From assembly GCA_015055505.1 (NCBI GenBank), contig SVIB01000007.1, positions 1 through 64,000 on the forward strand: a stretch of 64,000 nucleotides of DNA. The letters are read 5' to 3'. Positions within the stretch are counted from its first letter, which is position 1. The number at the start of each line of letters is the position of its first letter. Positions 39,990 to 49,799 of the stretch are shown in pieces. A program made the position numbers and the translations under genes. The stretch comes from Clostridiales bacterium (GTDB lineage: Bacteria > Bacillota > Clostridia > Christensenellales > Borkfalkiaceae). Under the pieces are notes generated by a model. The model saw only the letters and a list, made by a program, of their open reading frames with translations. It was not told the origin of the DNA and searched no databases.

Positions 39990-40547
39990 ATGAACGCAAT
40001 TTTTACGGTAGTTTTTATTTTTTCAGCGGTAATTTTAGCATTTGTCAGCCCCGACCTCGTCCTCTCAGCCATGACCAAAGGCAGTGAAAAGGCGGTTACA
40101 CTCTCAATAGGGTTAATTTCAATCTATTCGATTTGGTCAGGACTTTTAAAAGTTGCCGAGGATTCCGGCATTATAAACAAACTTAACAAATTGCTTAGTC
40201 CAATAATAAATAGACTTTTTAAAAACGCTGACGACGAAACTAAAAAATACGTTGCGCTAAACGTGGGTGCAAATATGTTAGGTATAGGCGGAGTTGCAAC
40301 TCCGTCCGGAATTAAAGCGACTACTCTTTTATGCGATAAAGGAAATTTTGACGGCGCGTGTCTACTCTTCGTCCTCGCGTCAACGAGCCTACAAATAATA
40401 CCTACGACGGTCGTTTCATTAAGGCAAAATTTTGGTAGCACTTCTCCGTTTGATATCTTCCTTCCGTCGCTAATAACTACCGTTTTATCGACTTCGGTAG
40501 GGGTTTTTGCTTGTTTTCTCTTTAAAAAAAGAGGTAATAAAAAATGA
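39990..40547 (+). CDS. spmA: Spore maturation protein A (nucleoside-recognition/Gate domain)
   Basis: A 185-residue membrane protein with Gate-domain helices, including VALNVGANMLGIGGVATPSG, the hallmark of SpmA. SpmA and SpmB are needed for spore core dehydration in Bacillus and Clostridium. No Shine-Dalgarno precedes the ATG. A weak sigma-E-like pair (ATA, 16 bp, CATAAGTT) lies just upstream and would give an almost leaderless transcript. Translation is coupled to spmB by a 4-bp overlap. Confidence 0.9.
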   Translation: MNAIFTVVFIFSAVILAFVSPDLVLSAMTKGSEKAVTLSIGLISIYSIWSGLLKVAEDSGIINKLNKLLSPIINRLFKNADDETKKYVALNVGANMLGIGGVATPSGIKATTLLCDKGNFDGACLLFVLASTSLQIIPTTVVSLRQNFGSTSPFDIFLPSLITTVLSTSVGVFACFLFKKRGNKK

Positions 40548-41056
40548 AAATTTTGTCACTTTTTCTACCCGTTTGTTTTATCTTAATTTTCTTATACGCA
40601 AGTTTTAAAAAGGTTAAAATCTACGACAGTTTTACAGTCGGGGTAAAAGACGGTTTAAATACGGTTTTTACTATTCTTCCATATCTTATAACAGTTTTTA
40701 TTTTAACCGAACTTTTTTCGGTTAGCGGTCTTTCCACCTCAATAATCAACCTTTTAAGCCCTATATTTTCGGCGCTTGGAATTCCCGTAGAAATTGCTCC
40801 TTTAATTATTTTAAAACCTTTTTCTGGAAGTGGCAGTCTTGCCGTACTTTCAAACGTATTCTCACAATACGGCGCGGACGGATATATTGCAAGATGCGCG
40901 TGCGCTGTTTTCGGTTCTTCCGAAACGGTTTTTTACGTGTCCGCAGTGTATTTTGCAAACTGCAAAGAAAAAAGGTTGCTAAAGCCAATTTTGATATCGC
41001 TTTTTGCAACCTTTATTTCAACTGTATTTGCTTGTTTTATATGTAAATTTATTTAA
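40544..41056 (+). CDS. spmB: Spore maturation protein B
   Basis: A 170-residue Gate-domain membrane protein, partner of SpmA, with VGVKDGLNTVFTILPYLI, KPFSGSGSLAVLSNVFSQYG and CAVFGSSETVFYV blocks. It overlaps spmA by 4 bp, and its stop codon overlaps that of the convergent transporter gene by 4 bp, leaving no room for a separate terminator between them. Confidence 0.92.
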   Translation: MKILSLFLPVCFILIFLYASFKKVKIYDSFTVGVKDGLNTVFTILPYLITVFILTELFSVSGLSTSIINLLSPIFSALGIPVEIAPLIILKPFSGSGSLAVLSNVFSQYGADGYIARCACAVFGSSETVFYVSAVYFANCKEKRLLKPILISLFATFISTVFACFICKFI

Positions 41057-42792
41057 TCTTCAACGTCTAAACTTTCAAGCACCGTCTTTTTGGCTATAGG
41101 CTTACTGTCGCCGTGTTTTACGAATATCATCGTTATAAACGCTATTGCGGCAAACACCGTTGCGTAATAGAAAAGAGGACGCATATTTCCAACTAAATCC
41201 ATTATAAGACCTGACAAAATCGGTGTTAAAATTTGCGCTGACATACTTGCCGTGTAATAGTAACCGGTGTATTTTCCTACGTTTGATCCGCTTGCAAGTT
41301 CAACAACCATCGGGAAAGAGTTTACGTTTATGGTAGCCCAACCTATTCCTGCCAATACGAATAAAACGTCAACGAGAATAACCGACGAATTTGCAGTCAT
41401 AAACGTTGCGCCGAAAAAGGCAACGGTAAGCATTGTTATGCCTGATAAAATACATTTCTTTCGACCGAATTTTCTTGCAACCATACCTACGGGCACGTAA
41501 GATATTATCGCCGCCCCTTGCGCTAAAAGTAAGGTCGTATTATAGTCCATATGTAATACGTTCGTTGCATAAAGCGAATACTTAGACGTAACTGCGTTAT
41601 ACGCAATAAACCAAAGCGCAACTGACGCAAGTAACAATATTAAACTCTTAAATTCGGGTTTTGAGAGTTTTCTCTCTTCACTTTGTCCTTGATTTTCGTT
41701 CTTATTTTCTTCAATTCCAAGCCGTACGGACTCTTCGCGCATCTCTTCAGCCCAACTCTTTTCTTTTACCGTTAGGATAAACGCAACCAGTCCAATTACC
41801 ATAACCAAACAAACTGCGCCTATAAACACGGTATAACTCATATGTTGATTATACGCCTTACCCGTTCCAAACACGATTCCCAAAACCAAGACGAGCATTC
41901 CGCCTGCCGTTCCCATAAGATTTATTATTGCATTTGCCTGTGAACGCAAGGGTTTTACGGTTACGTCCGGCATAAGCGCAACTGCTGGAGAACGGAAAAT
42001 TGCCATTGAAAGCAAGGTTACAAGTAGCAACAACATAAAAAGCACGAGCGGAGTTGGATTAGATAAAGTCTTCTCCCATGCGTATTTGCTAATTGCCGGA
42101 GTTACGAGATTAGTATACGCGTTACGCGTGTCAACTTTTTTAATTTCAACCTTTTCCGTTCCGTTATAATAGTAGTATTTTCCATCTTCAACTTCAACGG
42201 TTTTATACACTCCGTCAACACACGCATACACGGTCTCGGGAGAGGTATGATCTTTTAAATATTGCGCGTTAATCGACTTATACCAAGACTTTACCTCATT
42301 TTGTTCATCCTCGGTAAGGTCTGAATACGCCTTGTTTTTTACTACTTTTGAGGCGTAGTCTTTGACGGTATATTTTTCGGGAGCGGAAGTTTTATTAAAC
42401 GTACTGTACTCCGCGTTTGCAATTTCGTAATTACCGTCGAAAACTTGTTCGTAAAAACTTTCCCCGCCCTCTGCGCCTATCTTTGCAAGTTGTAAATTGT
42501 CCGCAAATGAAAGCCCGAAAAAGGTAACGACTGCAATTACCGTACCAACTACTATGTAAGGCGTTCTTCTACCGAATTTGGTATTAGTCCTATCCGATAA
42601 CGAGCCGAAAAGCGGAAGTAAAAATACCGCAATTACGTTATCTATTGACATTATTATACCCGAAAGCGACTGAGAAAGACCGAATTTATTGACGAGCATC
42701 ATAGGAACGATACTGTCGTACGCTTGCCAAAACGCCGATATTAAAAAGAACGCGAATCCTACGAGAATGGTCTTTTTGTAATTTAATTTCAT
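41053..42792 (-). CDS. MFS transporter, GPH/SLC45-like, with large extracellular insert
   Basis: A 579-residue 12-TM major facilitator. The A-like motif SLSDRTNTKFGRRTPYIV follows TM2, and FRSPAVALMPDVTVKPLRSQAN follows TM4, as in the glycoside-cation symporter (GPH) branch. Residues about 100-247 are an extra hydrophilic domain in the TM3-TM4 loop, predicted outside. A sugar or glycoside is the likely cargo, unproven. Start ATG 42792 has GGGG 5-8 nt upstream; the ORF's earlier ATG lacks an SD. Confidence 0.82.
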   Translation of the reverse strand: MKLNYKKTILVGFAFFLISAFWQAYDSIVPMMLVNKFGLSQSLSGIIMSIDNVIAVFLLPLFGSLSDRTNTKFGRRTPYIVVGTVIAVVTFFGLSFADNLQLAKIGAEGGESFYEQVFDGNYEIANAEYSTFNKTSAPEKYTVKDYASKVVKNKAYSDLTEDEQNEVKSWYKSINAQYLKDHTSPETVYACVDGVYKTVEVEDGKYYYYNGTEKVEIKKVDTRNAYTNLVTPAISKYAWEKTLSNPTPLVLFMLLLLVTLLSMAIFRSPAVALMPDVTVKPLRSQANAIINLMGTAGGMLVLVLGIVFGTGKAYNQHMSYTVFIGAVCLVMVIGLVAFILTVKEKSWAEEMREESVRLGIEENKNENQGQSEERKLSKPEFKSLILLLASVALWFIAYNAVTSKYSLYATNVLHMDYNTTLLLAQGAAIISYVPVGMVARKFGRKKCILSGITMLTVAFFGATFMTANSSVILVDVLFVLAGIGWATINVNSFPMVVELASGSNVGKYTGYYYTASMSAQILTPILSGLIMDLVGNMRPLFYYATVFAAIAFITMIFVKHGDSKPIAKKTVLESLDVED

Positions 42793-42882
42793 ATTTTCCC
42801 CTTTTGTGATACGTTTTATTTTTAGTTTTTTCAAAATAATAAGTTACCGTTAACCGTAGATTGTGACAAAACTGATTTTAAA

Positions 42883-42911
42883 TAGGCAGGAATAGAAAAT
42901 ATTCCTGCCTA
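42883..42911 (-). terminator. Terminator of the dgt-dnaG-rpoD-trmK-nif3 operon
   Basis: An 11-bp perfect stem TAGGCAGGAAT (42883-42893) with ATTCCTGCCTA (42901-42911) around a 7-nt loop, 8 bp after the zinc-ribbon gene stop. The following tract is only TTTAAAAT. Confidence 0.7.
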
Positions 42912-42918
42912 AAACTAC

Positions 42919-43617
42919 TTATTTTAAGTATAAAAGTCTATGGCAACTGTCACACTCAACAAGGTTACCACTCTTTAAATTGTTATATGCGGTTACGGGA
43001 AGTTGAGTTCCGCACCTGCAATACGCCTGTTTGGAAATTTCCTTTGCCTCGTTTATCACGGGGAAAATCTTTTCCTTTCTCTTTTGTTTGTATTTTTCCA
43101 TAATCTCGGCAGGAATTGCTTTTTCTATTTTTGCAAGGTTTGCCTTGATTGCAGTTATTTCACCCTCCTTTGACGCCTTTAATTCGTCATATTTAGGTCT
43201 AAATTCCTTATATTGCGCTTGATTTTTCTTAGTTTCCGCGCGAAGAGTTGAAAACTCCTTTAATACAGCCTCCATCTCTTTTGAAATAAGGTCGATACTG
43301 TTTGAAAGAGCAACTATATCGTCGGCAAGCGTTTGAGCCTTTTTCTTTACGTACGTAAGTTGGTCTTCATCCATATCGTTAATATCTTCATACTCTTTTA
43401 TCTCTTCAAAAAGTTTTTCGTAGAGTTTAACCGCTCCGTTATATTTAGCCGAAAGTTCTTCTGCCTGCTTGTCAAGTTTTGCGATCGTTTCATTTACCGT
43501 ATCAAGAAATTTCTTTGCAGATACAGCCTTTTTTCTCTCTTCACTTTGAGAAAGACTTACTTCAATTTCACGAAGTTTTGAGTCTACGTTTTGGTATTCG
43601 AGTATTTTGTTAATCAT
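42919..43617 (-). CDS. Coiled-coil protein with C-terminal C4 zinc ribbon
   Basis: A 232-residue protein of the DUF164/CT398 type: a long helical hairpin (about residues 10-175, rich in Lys/Glu heptads) and a zinc ribbon at the end, CRCGTQLPVTAYNN through CDSCHRLLYLK. Bacterial homologues are suspected nucleic-acid or secretion-apparatus adaptors; function is not established. It is the last gene of the operon, 21 bp after nif3, a conserved linkage. SD GAAAGGAG. Confidence 0.82.
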   Translation of the reverse strand: MINKILEYQNVDSKLREIEVSLSQSEERKKAVSAKKFLDTVNETIAKLDKQAEELSAKYNGAVKLYEKLFEEIKEYEDINDMDEDQLTYVKKKAQTLADDIVALSNSIDLISKEMEAVLKEFSTLRAETKKNQAQYKEFRPKYDELKASKEGEITAIKANLAKIEKAIPAEIMEKYKQKRKEKIFPVINEAKEISKQAYCRCGTQLPVTAYNNLKSGNLVECDSCHRLLYLK

Positions 43618-43638
43618 ATTACACTCCTTTCAATCGGC

Positions 43639-44409
43639 TTAGACAAATCTATCGTCGCCGAAGAAATATATTTTTTCTTTTAATTTCGAGCCGAAATAGT
43701 CGGCAAATTTTTTCATTCCGTAATTTTCGGTAGAATAATGAGTACAACTTAAAACCAAAAGTCCTTTATCTAAAGCCGAAATAAGTACGTGATGAGGTAT
43801 ATCGGCGGATACGACTAACTGCGCGCCGTTTTTTATTGCCTTTTCTATTTCGCCATCGCCAAGCCCAGCCCCGCAAAACGAGGCTATTTTGGTGATTTTA
43901 GCATTTTCATCACCGTAAAGCATAACTTTTTCGGTTTCAAAATTACTTTTATACCTTTTAAAAATTTCGCCGGCGGTCGCATTAACTTCGCTTAATCTTC
44001 CGTAGCCAACGTCTTCGCCAAGCGGTTCTAAAATCTTTAAAATTTTATCGCCAACACCTTTTGCAAGCCAATAGTCGATTCCCTCTTTTGCGCAATCTAA
44101 ATTAAGATGCATAGAAATTACCGCTATGTTGTGGTTTGCGCAACGGAGTATCGGCGTATTTTCCCCCAATCTTCTTATAGGGTGATAGATTGCCGGATGG
44201 TGAGTTACGATTATTCCGCAACCTTGTTCTATCGCATAATCAACAGACTTATCGGTCAAATCAAGACAAAATAAAATTTTATCCGTATCAATATTTCCGT
44301 CAATTATAATTCCGCTATTGTCGTATCCGTTTTCTTTCTTACAAAGTTCGTCGGAAAGAGTAACGGGTGCGTATTCGTTTATAAGTGTAAAAAACTCTCT
44401 ACAAGTCAT
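43639..44409 (-). CDS. Nif3-like dinuclear metal-centre protein
   Basis: A 256-residue NIF3/YqfO-family protein without the extra PII-like domain found in Bacillus YqfO. Metal ligands are visible in VTHHPAIYHP, SMHLNLDCAKEGIDYWL and LSCTHYSTENYG. Homologues form a toroidal hexamer and are sometimes annotated GTP cyclohydrolase I type 2; the activity is not proven. It overlaps trmK by 4 bp, the standard trmK-nif3 pairing. Confidence 0.92.
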   Translation of the reverse strand: MTCREFFTLINEYAPVTLSDELCKKENGYDNSGIIIDGNIDTDKILFCLDLTDKSVDYAIEQGCGIIVTHHPAIYHPIRRLGENTPILRCANHNIAVISMHLNLDCAKEGIDYWLAKGVGDKILKILEPLGEDVGYGRLSEVNATAGEIFKRYKSNFETEKVMLYGDENAKITKIASFCGAGLGDGEIEKAIKNGAQLVVSADIPHHVLISALDKGLLVLSCTHYSTENYGMKKFADYFGSKLKEKIYFFGDDRFV

Positions 44410-45047
44410 TTTAAAATTTCCGTATATTTTTTTATTTGCTTATCCGCTTTTATCTTATCTTCTTCGCCCATCTTTTGGTAGGCAAGTTGCAAAACGGACA
44501 GTTTTCTTTTTATTTGTTCTTTAAAAGCCTCGCCTTTTTGCCTCAAATTATCCCTACCAAAAAGTAATTCGTCGTCAGTATAACTGTCAATTCCCTTTTC
44601 GCAAACTATGAGGTCGTAATATTTAACGTCTTTAAAAGTATAGTCTTTAATCAACCTATAGCCCGACTTTATTAAAAGTTCACGGACTTTTTCGGTGTTT
44701 TTCATAGGTTGTAAAACCAGCCTATCGGGAAGAAAATCAGCGTTTAAAATTATATCGCAAATAATCTCTCCGCCCATACCCGCAATAAGGACTTGGTCCA
44801 CTTTTGGAACGTTTTTTAGTCCGTTTGTAGCGATAGCCTTAAACTTCCCTTGATAATTTTTAGAGAGTAATTCCTCTGCCTTTTTTAAGCAAACGGGCGA
44901 AACGTCCGTAACGTAAACAAAATTGCATTTTCCGTTTTTTAGCATACCCTCGGCGACGTAACCGTGATCACAGCCGACGTCGGCAAAAGTTTGGCAATTA
45001 TCAAGTTCTAAAAGCAAAGTTTTCAGTCTTAAAGTCGTATTAGTCAA
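44406..45047 (-). CDS. trmK: tRNA (adenine22-N1)-methyltransferase TrmK
   Basis: A 213-residue SAM-dependent methyltransferase. [13 protein letters not shown] is motif [18 protein letters not shown] the acidic loop, and [15 protein letters not shown] plus LVLQPMKN the catalytic region. It modifies A22 of tRNAs and is essential in several Bacillota. It follows rpoD with 8-bp overlap and is followed by nif3. A near copy of the recurrent 3'-end motif lies inside the gene at 44649-44669. Confidence 0.93.
   Translation of the reverse strand: MTNTTLRLKTLLLELDNCQTFADVGCDHGYVAEGMLKNGKCNFVYVTDVSPVCLKKAEELLSKNYQGKFKAIATNGLKNVPKVDQVLIAGMGGEIICDIILNADFLPDRLVLQPMKNTEKVRELLIKSGYRLIKDYTFKDVKYYDLIVCEKGIDSYTDDELLFGRDNLRQKGEAFKEQIKRKLSVLQLAYQKMGEEDKIKADKQIKKYTEILK
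44649..44669 (-). repeat. Near copy of the recurrent 3'-end motif inside trmK
   Basis: In sense: AAGTCGGGCTATAGGTTGAT followed by T. It is identical to the 34926-34946 copy except CC to GG at two adjacent positions. It codes for the KSGYRLI segment of TrmK. Confidence 0.4.
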
Positions 45048-46095
45048 TGAAATCTTTTAACCTCTTACTTCTCGACGGATGACGGAGTTTACGAAGCGCC
45101 TTTGCCTCAATTTGACGGATACGTTCTCTCGTAACGTTAAATTCCTTACCTACTTCCTCTAAAGTTCTCGGTCTGCCGTCGTCAATGCCGTAGCGAAGTC
45201 TTAAAACCTTTTCTTCTCTCGGCGTTAAGGTGTCAAGTACGTTGATAAGTTGTTCTTTAAGCATATTAGTAGCAACGATATCCGTAGGAGCGGCAGCCTG
45301 CTCGTCTTCTATGAAGTCGCCAAGGTGACTGTCTTCCTCTTCACCGATAGGAGTTTCCAAAGATACCGGGTCTTGAGCAATTTTTTGAATTTCAATAACT
45401 CTCGCCTCGGGAATACCCATTTCCTTTGCAATTTCGTCTGGAGTCGGCTCTCTTCCAAGTTGTTGAAGTAAAAGTCTTGACACTCTTACAACTTTATTAA
45501 TAGTTTCAACCATGTGAACGGGGATACGTATAGTTCTCGCTTGGTCGGCTATCGCTCTCGTTATTGCTTGACGAATCCACCACGTCGCATAAGTTGAAAA
45601 CTTAAAGCCCTTTTGGTAGTCGAATTTTTCTACGGCTTTCATCAAACCTAAATTACCCTCTTGAATAAGGTCTAAAAACTGCATTCCACGGCCTACGTAA
45701 CGCTTTGCAATAGATACGACAAGACGAAGGTTTGCTTCCGAAAGACATCTTCTTGCCTCTTCGCTACCGTCCATCATTTGCTTTGCAAGTTCAATCTCGT
45801 CGTCTGCTGACAAAAGAGGAACTTTACCGATATCTTTAAGATACATCTTTACGGGGTCGTCCATACTTATTTCTTTAAGGAGTTGTTCGTAAAGTTCTTT
45901 GTCTTTTTCGTAATCGTCTATAATTTTAATATTGTTACTTTCAAGAGCCTTATAAATAAGGTCTACTTGCTCTGCATCCATATCGTATTTTTCAATACGG
46001 TCGCAAAGAGCGTCCGACCCTATAGAGCCTTTTTTAGAATACTCGTCAACAAGTGTTTTTATTATAAGTTGTACTTGTTCTTCGGTAATTGCCAT
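45040..46095 (-). CDS. rpoD: Primary sigma factor RpoD/SigA
   Basis: A 351-residue housekeeping sigma-70. Region 1.2 is [22 protein letters not shown]; region 2.4 is [20 protein letters not shown]; region 3 is [13 protein letters not shown]; region 4.2 is [33 protein letters not shown]. Region 1.1 is short, as in other Bacillota. ATG 46095 is preceded by GGAGG with 7-nt spacing, so the longer ORF is rejected. dnaG lies 13 bp upstream, and trmK overlaps by 8 bp. Confidence 0.98.
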   Translation of the reverse strand: MAITEEQVQLIIKTLVDEYSKKGSIGSDALCDRIEKYDMDAEQVDLIYKALESNNIKIIDDYEKDKELYEQLLKEISMDDPVKMYLKDIGKVPLLSADDEIELAKQMMDGSEEARRCLSEANLRLVVSIAKRYVGRGMQFLDLIQEGNLGLMKAVEKFDYQKGFKFSTYATWWIRQAITRAIADQARTIRIPVHMVETINKVVRVSRLLLQQLGREPTPDEIAKEMGIPEARVIEIQKIAQDPVSLETPIGEEEDSHLGDFIEDEQAAAPTDIVATNMLKEQLINVLDTLTPREEKVLRLRYGIDDGRPRTLEEVGKEFNVTRERIRQIEAKALRKLRHPSRSKRLKDFID

Positions 46096-46108
46096 AATTT
46101 TTCCTCCG

Positions 46109-47911
46109 TTAATATTTAGCAAGTTTTGCGGTGATTTCCGCAATCATTTTTACTATTTGTTTTCTTTTTTCAAGGTCACTCTCTTGTGAAAATACCGCAT
46201 TTAATTCTTTTAAATCACTTTCAAGCCCTGCTTTTTTCACAGTATTTAAACAGTCTATATAAAACCTTTCTTCGGTGTTAGACCCAAAAACGTTATCTCC
46301 CGACGATAAGACGGCGTTATATTCGACAAGTTCTTTTTCGTCGAAAAGTTTTGCGACGGTTGCAGGGAAAATTTCTTTATTCTCTTCCCTATTTTCGCTT
46401 ATTATATCGCAAATTCTTATATGTACTTGGTCGGTAAAGTTTATTAAAAACGGATTCGTGCTTTTTGCGTACGACTTATTGAAAAGCATTGCGCAAAGAA
46501 TAAACCTTTCTGCGTTTTTCAAACCGTCTAAACTTGAATTCCGCTCTATTACCGGTTCTTCTTTTTGCACTTTAATACCGCTGTTTTTGTCCAAATCTCT
46601 CTTTAAAGATTCAAAAGTTGTATTGGTGTCGTGTCCAAGTTTTCTAAGTAAATCCTCTCTCTCGCTTTCGCTTTCAACTTCGGCTATAACCTTCAACGCT
46701 TCGTTTAAATACTTTCTTTTGCTTTGCGTATCCTTTAAATTATAACTCTTTTTAAGATTATAAATCTTAAAGTCTACGAGTGGCATTGCCTCTATTAAAA
46801 GTTCACGGTACTTGTCCGCTCCGTATTTTTTTATTACGTCGTCGGGGTCTAATCCCTCGGGAAGTCTTACGACTTTTACGTTAAGTCCTTCCTTTTGGAA
46901 CATTTCAAGTCCTCTTATAGTCGCCTTTTGCCCCGCTCCGTCCCCGTCGTAACTTATGATAACGGTATCTGCGTATCTTTTTATCGTCCTTGCCTGCTCT
47001 ACGGTAAGCGACGTACCCATCGAGGCTACTACGTTTCTAAATCCCGCTTGATAAAGGGCTATGGTATCCATATACCCCTCTACCATAATAACGTCAGTTA
47101 TTCCGTGAAGATTTTTTTCCTTTTTTAGATTATTAATATTATATAGCGTTCTATTTTTTATAAATAATGACGTTTCTTGAGTGTTATTATATTTACCGAA
47201 ATTGGGCTTTGCCTCTAAAAGCCGACCGCCGAAAGCAATTACGTTGCCGAGGTTATTTATAATCGGCACGATAAGTCTACCCCATTGGTCGTCATATATA
47301 TAACTTGTATCTTTGCCGTTTTCATCCGCACGGACTTTCTTTTTACAAACACCGCATTTGAGCATTTCTTCTTCGGTGTAGCCCTTTTGTTTAAGATGAT
47401 TTACAAGTCCAAACCTATCAAAAGACGCACCCATTCCAAAAGCAGTTACCGTTTTACGGTCAAAACCTCGCCTTGATATATAACTGTTAAACTCTTCAGC
47501 CTCGGGTTTTGCAAGATTTCTAACGTAAAACAGCGCGGTTTCCTTCATTAACGCTAAAAGCCTGTCCCTATCCGACCTCTCCTTTGCAATTTCGCTATAA
47601 TCTCGCGTATCTTCGGGCATTGACATTCCCGCCCACTCGGCAAGAAGTCTTATCGCCCCCAAATAATCAAGATTTTCCATTATCATAACAAAGGTAATAA
47701 CGTCACCGCCCTTTCCGCATCCAAAGCACTTGAAAAATTGCCCTGCCTCGTTTACTGTAAACGAAGGGGTTTTTTCGGTATGCCCCGGAAGAGGACAGCA
47801 CGCCCAATGATTGACGTTACCGCGTTTTTTTAGCACGCAATATTTCCCAACAACGTCAACTATATTGTTTTTTTGTTTGAGTTCGTCAAGGAACTTTTCG
47901 TCAAATGCCAT
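46109..47911 (-). CDS. dnaG: DNA primase DnaG
   Basis: A 600-residue primase. Zinc-binding domain [13 protein letters not shown]...[15 protein letters not shown]-polymerase core [16 protein letters not shown], the toprim E/DxD ([16 protein letters not shown] and [13 protein letters not shown]) and a helical DnaB-interacting C-terminus. The zinc motif has CPLPGH where many have CPFH, giving a two-residue expansion. It is part of the macromolecular-synthesis operon with rpoD. Confidence 0.97.
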   Translation of the reverse strand: MAFDEKFLDELKQKNNIVDVVGKYCVLKKRGNVNHWACCPLPGHTEKTPSFTVNEAGQFFKCFGCGKGGDVITFVMIMENLDYLGAIRLLAEWAGMSMPEDTRDYSEIAKERSDRDRLLALMKETALFYVRNLAKPEAEEFNSYISRRGFDRKTVTAFGMGASFDRFGLVNHLKQKGYTEEEMLKCGVCKKKVRADENGKDTSYIYDDQWGRLIVPIINNLGNVIAFGGRLLEAKPNFGKYNNTQETSLFIKNRTLYNINNLKKEKNLHGITDVIMVEGYMDTIALYQAGFRNVVASMGTSLTVEQARTIKRYADTVIISYDGDGAGQKATIRGLEMFQKEGLNVKVVRLPEGLDPDDVIKKYGADKYRELLIEAMPLVDFKIYNLKKSYNLKDTQSKRKYLNEALKVIAEVESESEREDLLRKLGHDTNTTFESLKRDLDKNSGIKVQKEEPVIERNSSLDGLKNAERFILCAMLFNKSYAKSTNPFLINFTDQVHIRICDIISENREENKEIFPATVAKLFDEKELVEYNAVLSSGDNVFGSNTEERFYIDCLNTVKKAGLESDLKELNAVFSQESDLEKRKQIVKMIAEITAKLAKY

Positions 47912-47913
47912 TA

Positions 47914-48912
47914 TTATCTCATTAAAAAGTTTTTAGGTACAAATATTTCTTCAAAGACGTAGACGGCGTACCTATCCGTCATACTCGATATGTAATCGGA
48001 AATAACGGCGTCAACCCCATATTTATCTAACATTGATTTGTTAAATTCGGGAAGTTTTTCCGTATGCGTTTTAAAATAAGAATATAAAGCCGAAAGCATT
48101 TCATGTGCCCTTGCCTCTTCTTCTTTTGCCGCTAAATCCATATAAACGCGCTCGAAAAGGAAATCTCTCAATTCCTCCGTCGCTTTTTTAACCTCTTCTT
48201 CCATAGAAACTTCATTTTTGTCTTTAGAGTTTTTATAGATGGAGAGTACCATATTATTAATTCTTTCCGCGTTGCTATGCCCAAGCACGTCGGTTACCGT
48301 TTTAGGTAAATCGCTTTCTTTGAAAATACCAGCCCTTATAGCGTCGCTTATATCGTGATTCATATACGCTATTCTATCGGCAATAGATACGATTTTACCC
48401 TCTAAAGTATGCGGATTACCCGATTTTCTATGCTCTAATATACCGTCCCTAACTTCATAGGTAAGGTTTAACCCTAAGCCGTCTTTTTCCAAAACGTCAA
48501 CCACTCTTAAAGATTGCACGTTATGTTCAAACCCGTTAGGATTAAGTTTACTTAAAACTCTTTCACCCGTATGACCGAATGGCGTATGTCCAAGGTCGTG
48601 ACCGAGGGCTATTGCCTCGCATAAGTCCTCGTTTAAGTCAAGACACCTTGCTATTGACCTTGCTACTTGCGCAACGTCTAAAGTGTGAGTTAACCGAGTC
48701 ATATAATGGTCACCCTCGGGCGAAAAGAAAACCTGCGTTTTATTTTTTAAGCGCTTGAACGCTTTTGAATACATAATTCTATCTCTATCGCGTTGAAATT
48801 CGGTACGCATAGGACAAGCGTCTTCGGGCTTTTCTCTACCTTTCGTCTTGTCCGAATAACAAGCGTATTGAGAAAAAAACTGCTTTTCTTTTGCTAAGGT
48901 AATTTCTCTCAT
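47914..48912 (-). CDS. dgt: dGTPase-like HD phosphohydrolase
   Basis: A 332-residue HD-domain protein. The His-Asp metal site lies in AIALGHDLGHTPFGHTGER, with the first His in YMTRLTHTLDVAQVAR and a later Asp in YMNHDISDAI. It belongs to the deoxyguanosinetriphosphate triphosphohydrolase-like group that sits before dnaG in many Bacillota. ATG 48912 follows TAAGGAGAG. It starts the dgt-dnaG-rpoD-trmK-nif3 run. A TATAAT lies at 48953-48958 on the minus strand without a convincing -35. Confidence 0.92.
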   Translation of the reverse strand: MREITLAKEKQFFSQYACYSDKTKGREKPEDACPMRTEFQRDRDRIMYSKAFKRLKNKTQVFFSPEGDHYMTRLTHTLDVAQVARSIARCLDLNEDLCEAIALGHDLGHTPFGHTGERVLSKLNPNGFEHNVQSLRVVDVLEKDGLGLNLTYEVRDGILEHRKSGNPHTLEGKIVSIADRIAYMNHDISDAIRAGIFKESDLPKTVTDVLGHSNAERINNMVLSIYKNSKDKNEVSMEEEVKKATEELRDFLFERVYMDLAAKEEEARAHEMLSALYSYFKTHTEKLPEFNKSMLDKYGVDAVISDYISSMTDRYAVYVFEEIFVPKNFLMR

Positions 48913-49028
48913 AAACTCTCCTTAAAAAGTAGGTTAAAGATTTTACTTTAAAATTATATCCCTCAAATTTACAAATTTCCTCTTTTTTTTAGGAAAATTG
49001 TTTTAGAAATATTATTTTTAGCCGTAAT

Positions 49029-49745
49029 TTACACGATAACTTCGCCAGCCGAAACGTTTAAAGTTTCTCCGCTTATAAAAGAACCGTCTTCAATCAAAAA
49101 TCTTACGCATTTTGCCACTTCTTCGGGCGTGCCCGCTCTTTTAAACGGAACGTCCTCAATCGCCAACGCCTTATCTTCTTTTGAAAGGTTGTCGTTCATA
49201 GACGTATCAATATACCCTGCTGCAATAGCGTTTACACGAATATTCGCAGAGGCGTATTCTTTTGCTAAAGATTTAGTAAATCCCAATACGGCGGACTTAG
49301 TTGCCGAATATACGCTTTCACAAGACGAGCCGACAAGTCCCCACATTGACGATATATTGACGATTGCCCCACCCCTTTCAAACATATACGGAAGAGCGTA
49401 TTTATTCGCGTTAAAAACACCTTTTAAATTGACTGCCACTACCTCGTCAAATTCTTCGTCGGTAATATCCACAACGGGTTTTATCGTTTGAGCAATCCCC
49501 GCTGAACATACGAGAGCGGATAACCCTCCGCTCTTTTTAGCAAAAGATTTTATTCCCTCTTCTACGCTTTTAGAGTTTTTAACGTCAAAACAGACGGCAA
49601 CTCCTCCTATTTCTTTTGCAAGAGTTTCCGCCTTTTCTTTATTCGTATTGTAGTGCACGCCGACGAAGTATCCGCATTTTGCCATCTCTCGGCAAATAGC
49701 CTGACCTATTCCGCCCGACGCGCCCGTAACTAAGATACTTTTCAT
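49029..49745 (-). CDS. SDR family oxidoreductase (FabG-like)
   Basis: A 238-residue short-chain dehydrogenase with an NAD(P)-binding TGASGGIGQ, the VCSAGIA motif, catalytic Ser in NISSMWG and the YxxxK pair in YSATKSA, and a late NAIAAGYIDT loop. It resembles FabG or YmfI, but no other fatty-acid gene is nearby, so a general 3-oxoacyl-ACP reductase call is provisional. The ATG follows the efp terminator T-run by only a few bases and has no Shine-Dalgarno, which is unusual in this window. Confidence 0.88.
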   Translation of the reverse strand: MKSILVTGASGGIGQAICREMAKCGYFVGVHYNTNKEKAETLAKEIGGVAVCFDVKNSKSVEEGIKSFAKKSGGLSALVCSAGIAQTIKPVVDITDEEFDEVVAVNLKGVFNANKYALPYMFERGGAIVNISSMWGLVGSSCESVYSATKSAVLGFTKSLAKEYASANIRVNAIAAGYIDTSMNDNLSKEDKALAIEDVPFKRAGTPEEVAKCVRFLIEDGSFISGETLNVSAGEVIV

Positions 49746-49750
49746 AATTC

Positions 49751-49787
49751 AAAAAAAGACGGCGTTTAAATTTTTATAAACGCCATC
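49751..49787 (-). terminator. Terminator after efp, just before the SDR start codon
   Basis: GACGGCGTTTA (49758-49768) with TAAACGCCATC (49777-49787), one G-T pair, an 8-nt loop, then seven Ts (49751-49757). The SDR ATG lies 6 nt after the T-run. Confidence 0.8.
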
Positions 49788-49799
49788 TCTAACCGTTGC

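Noticed and set aside
42835..42882. GTTAAC-containing partial repeats upstream of the MFS gene as an operator
   Set aside because: Short and imperfect; not distinguishable from chance in AT-rich sequence.
46275..46745. 156-codon plus-strand ORF antisense to dnaG
   Set aside because: Ser/Phe/Leu-rich antisense translation of a Lys/Glu-rich gene; no supporting signals.
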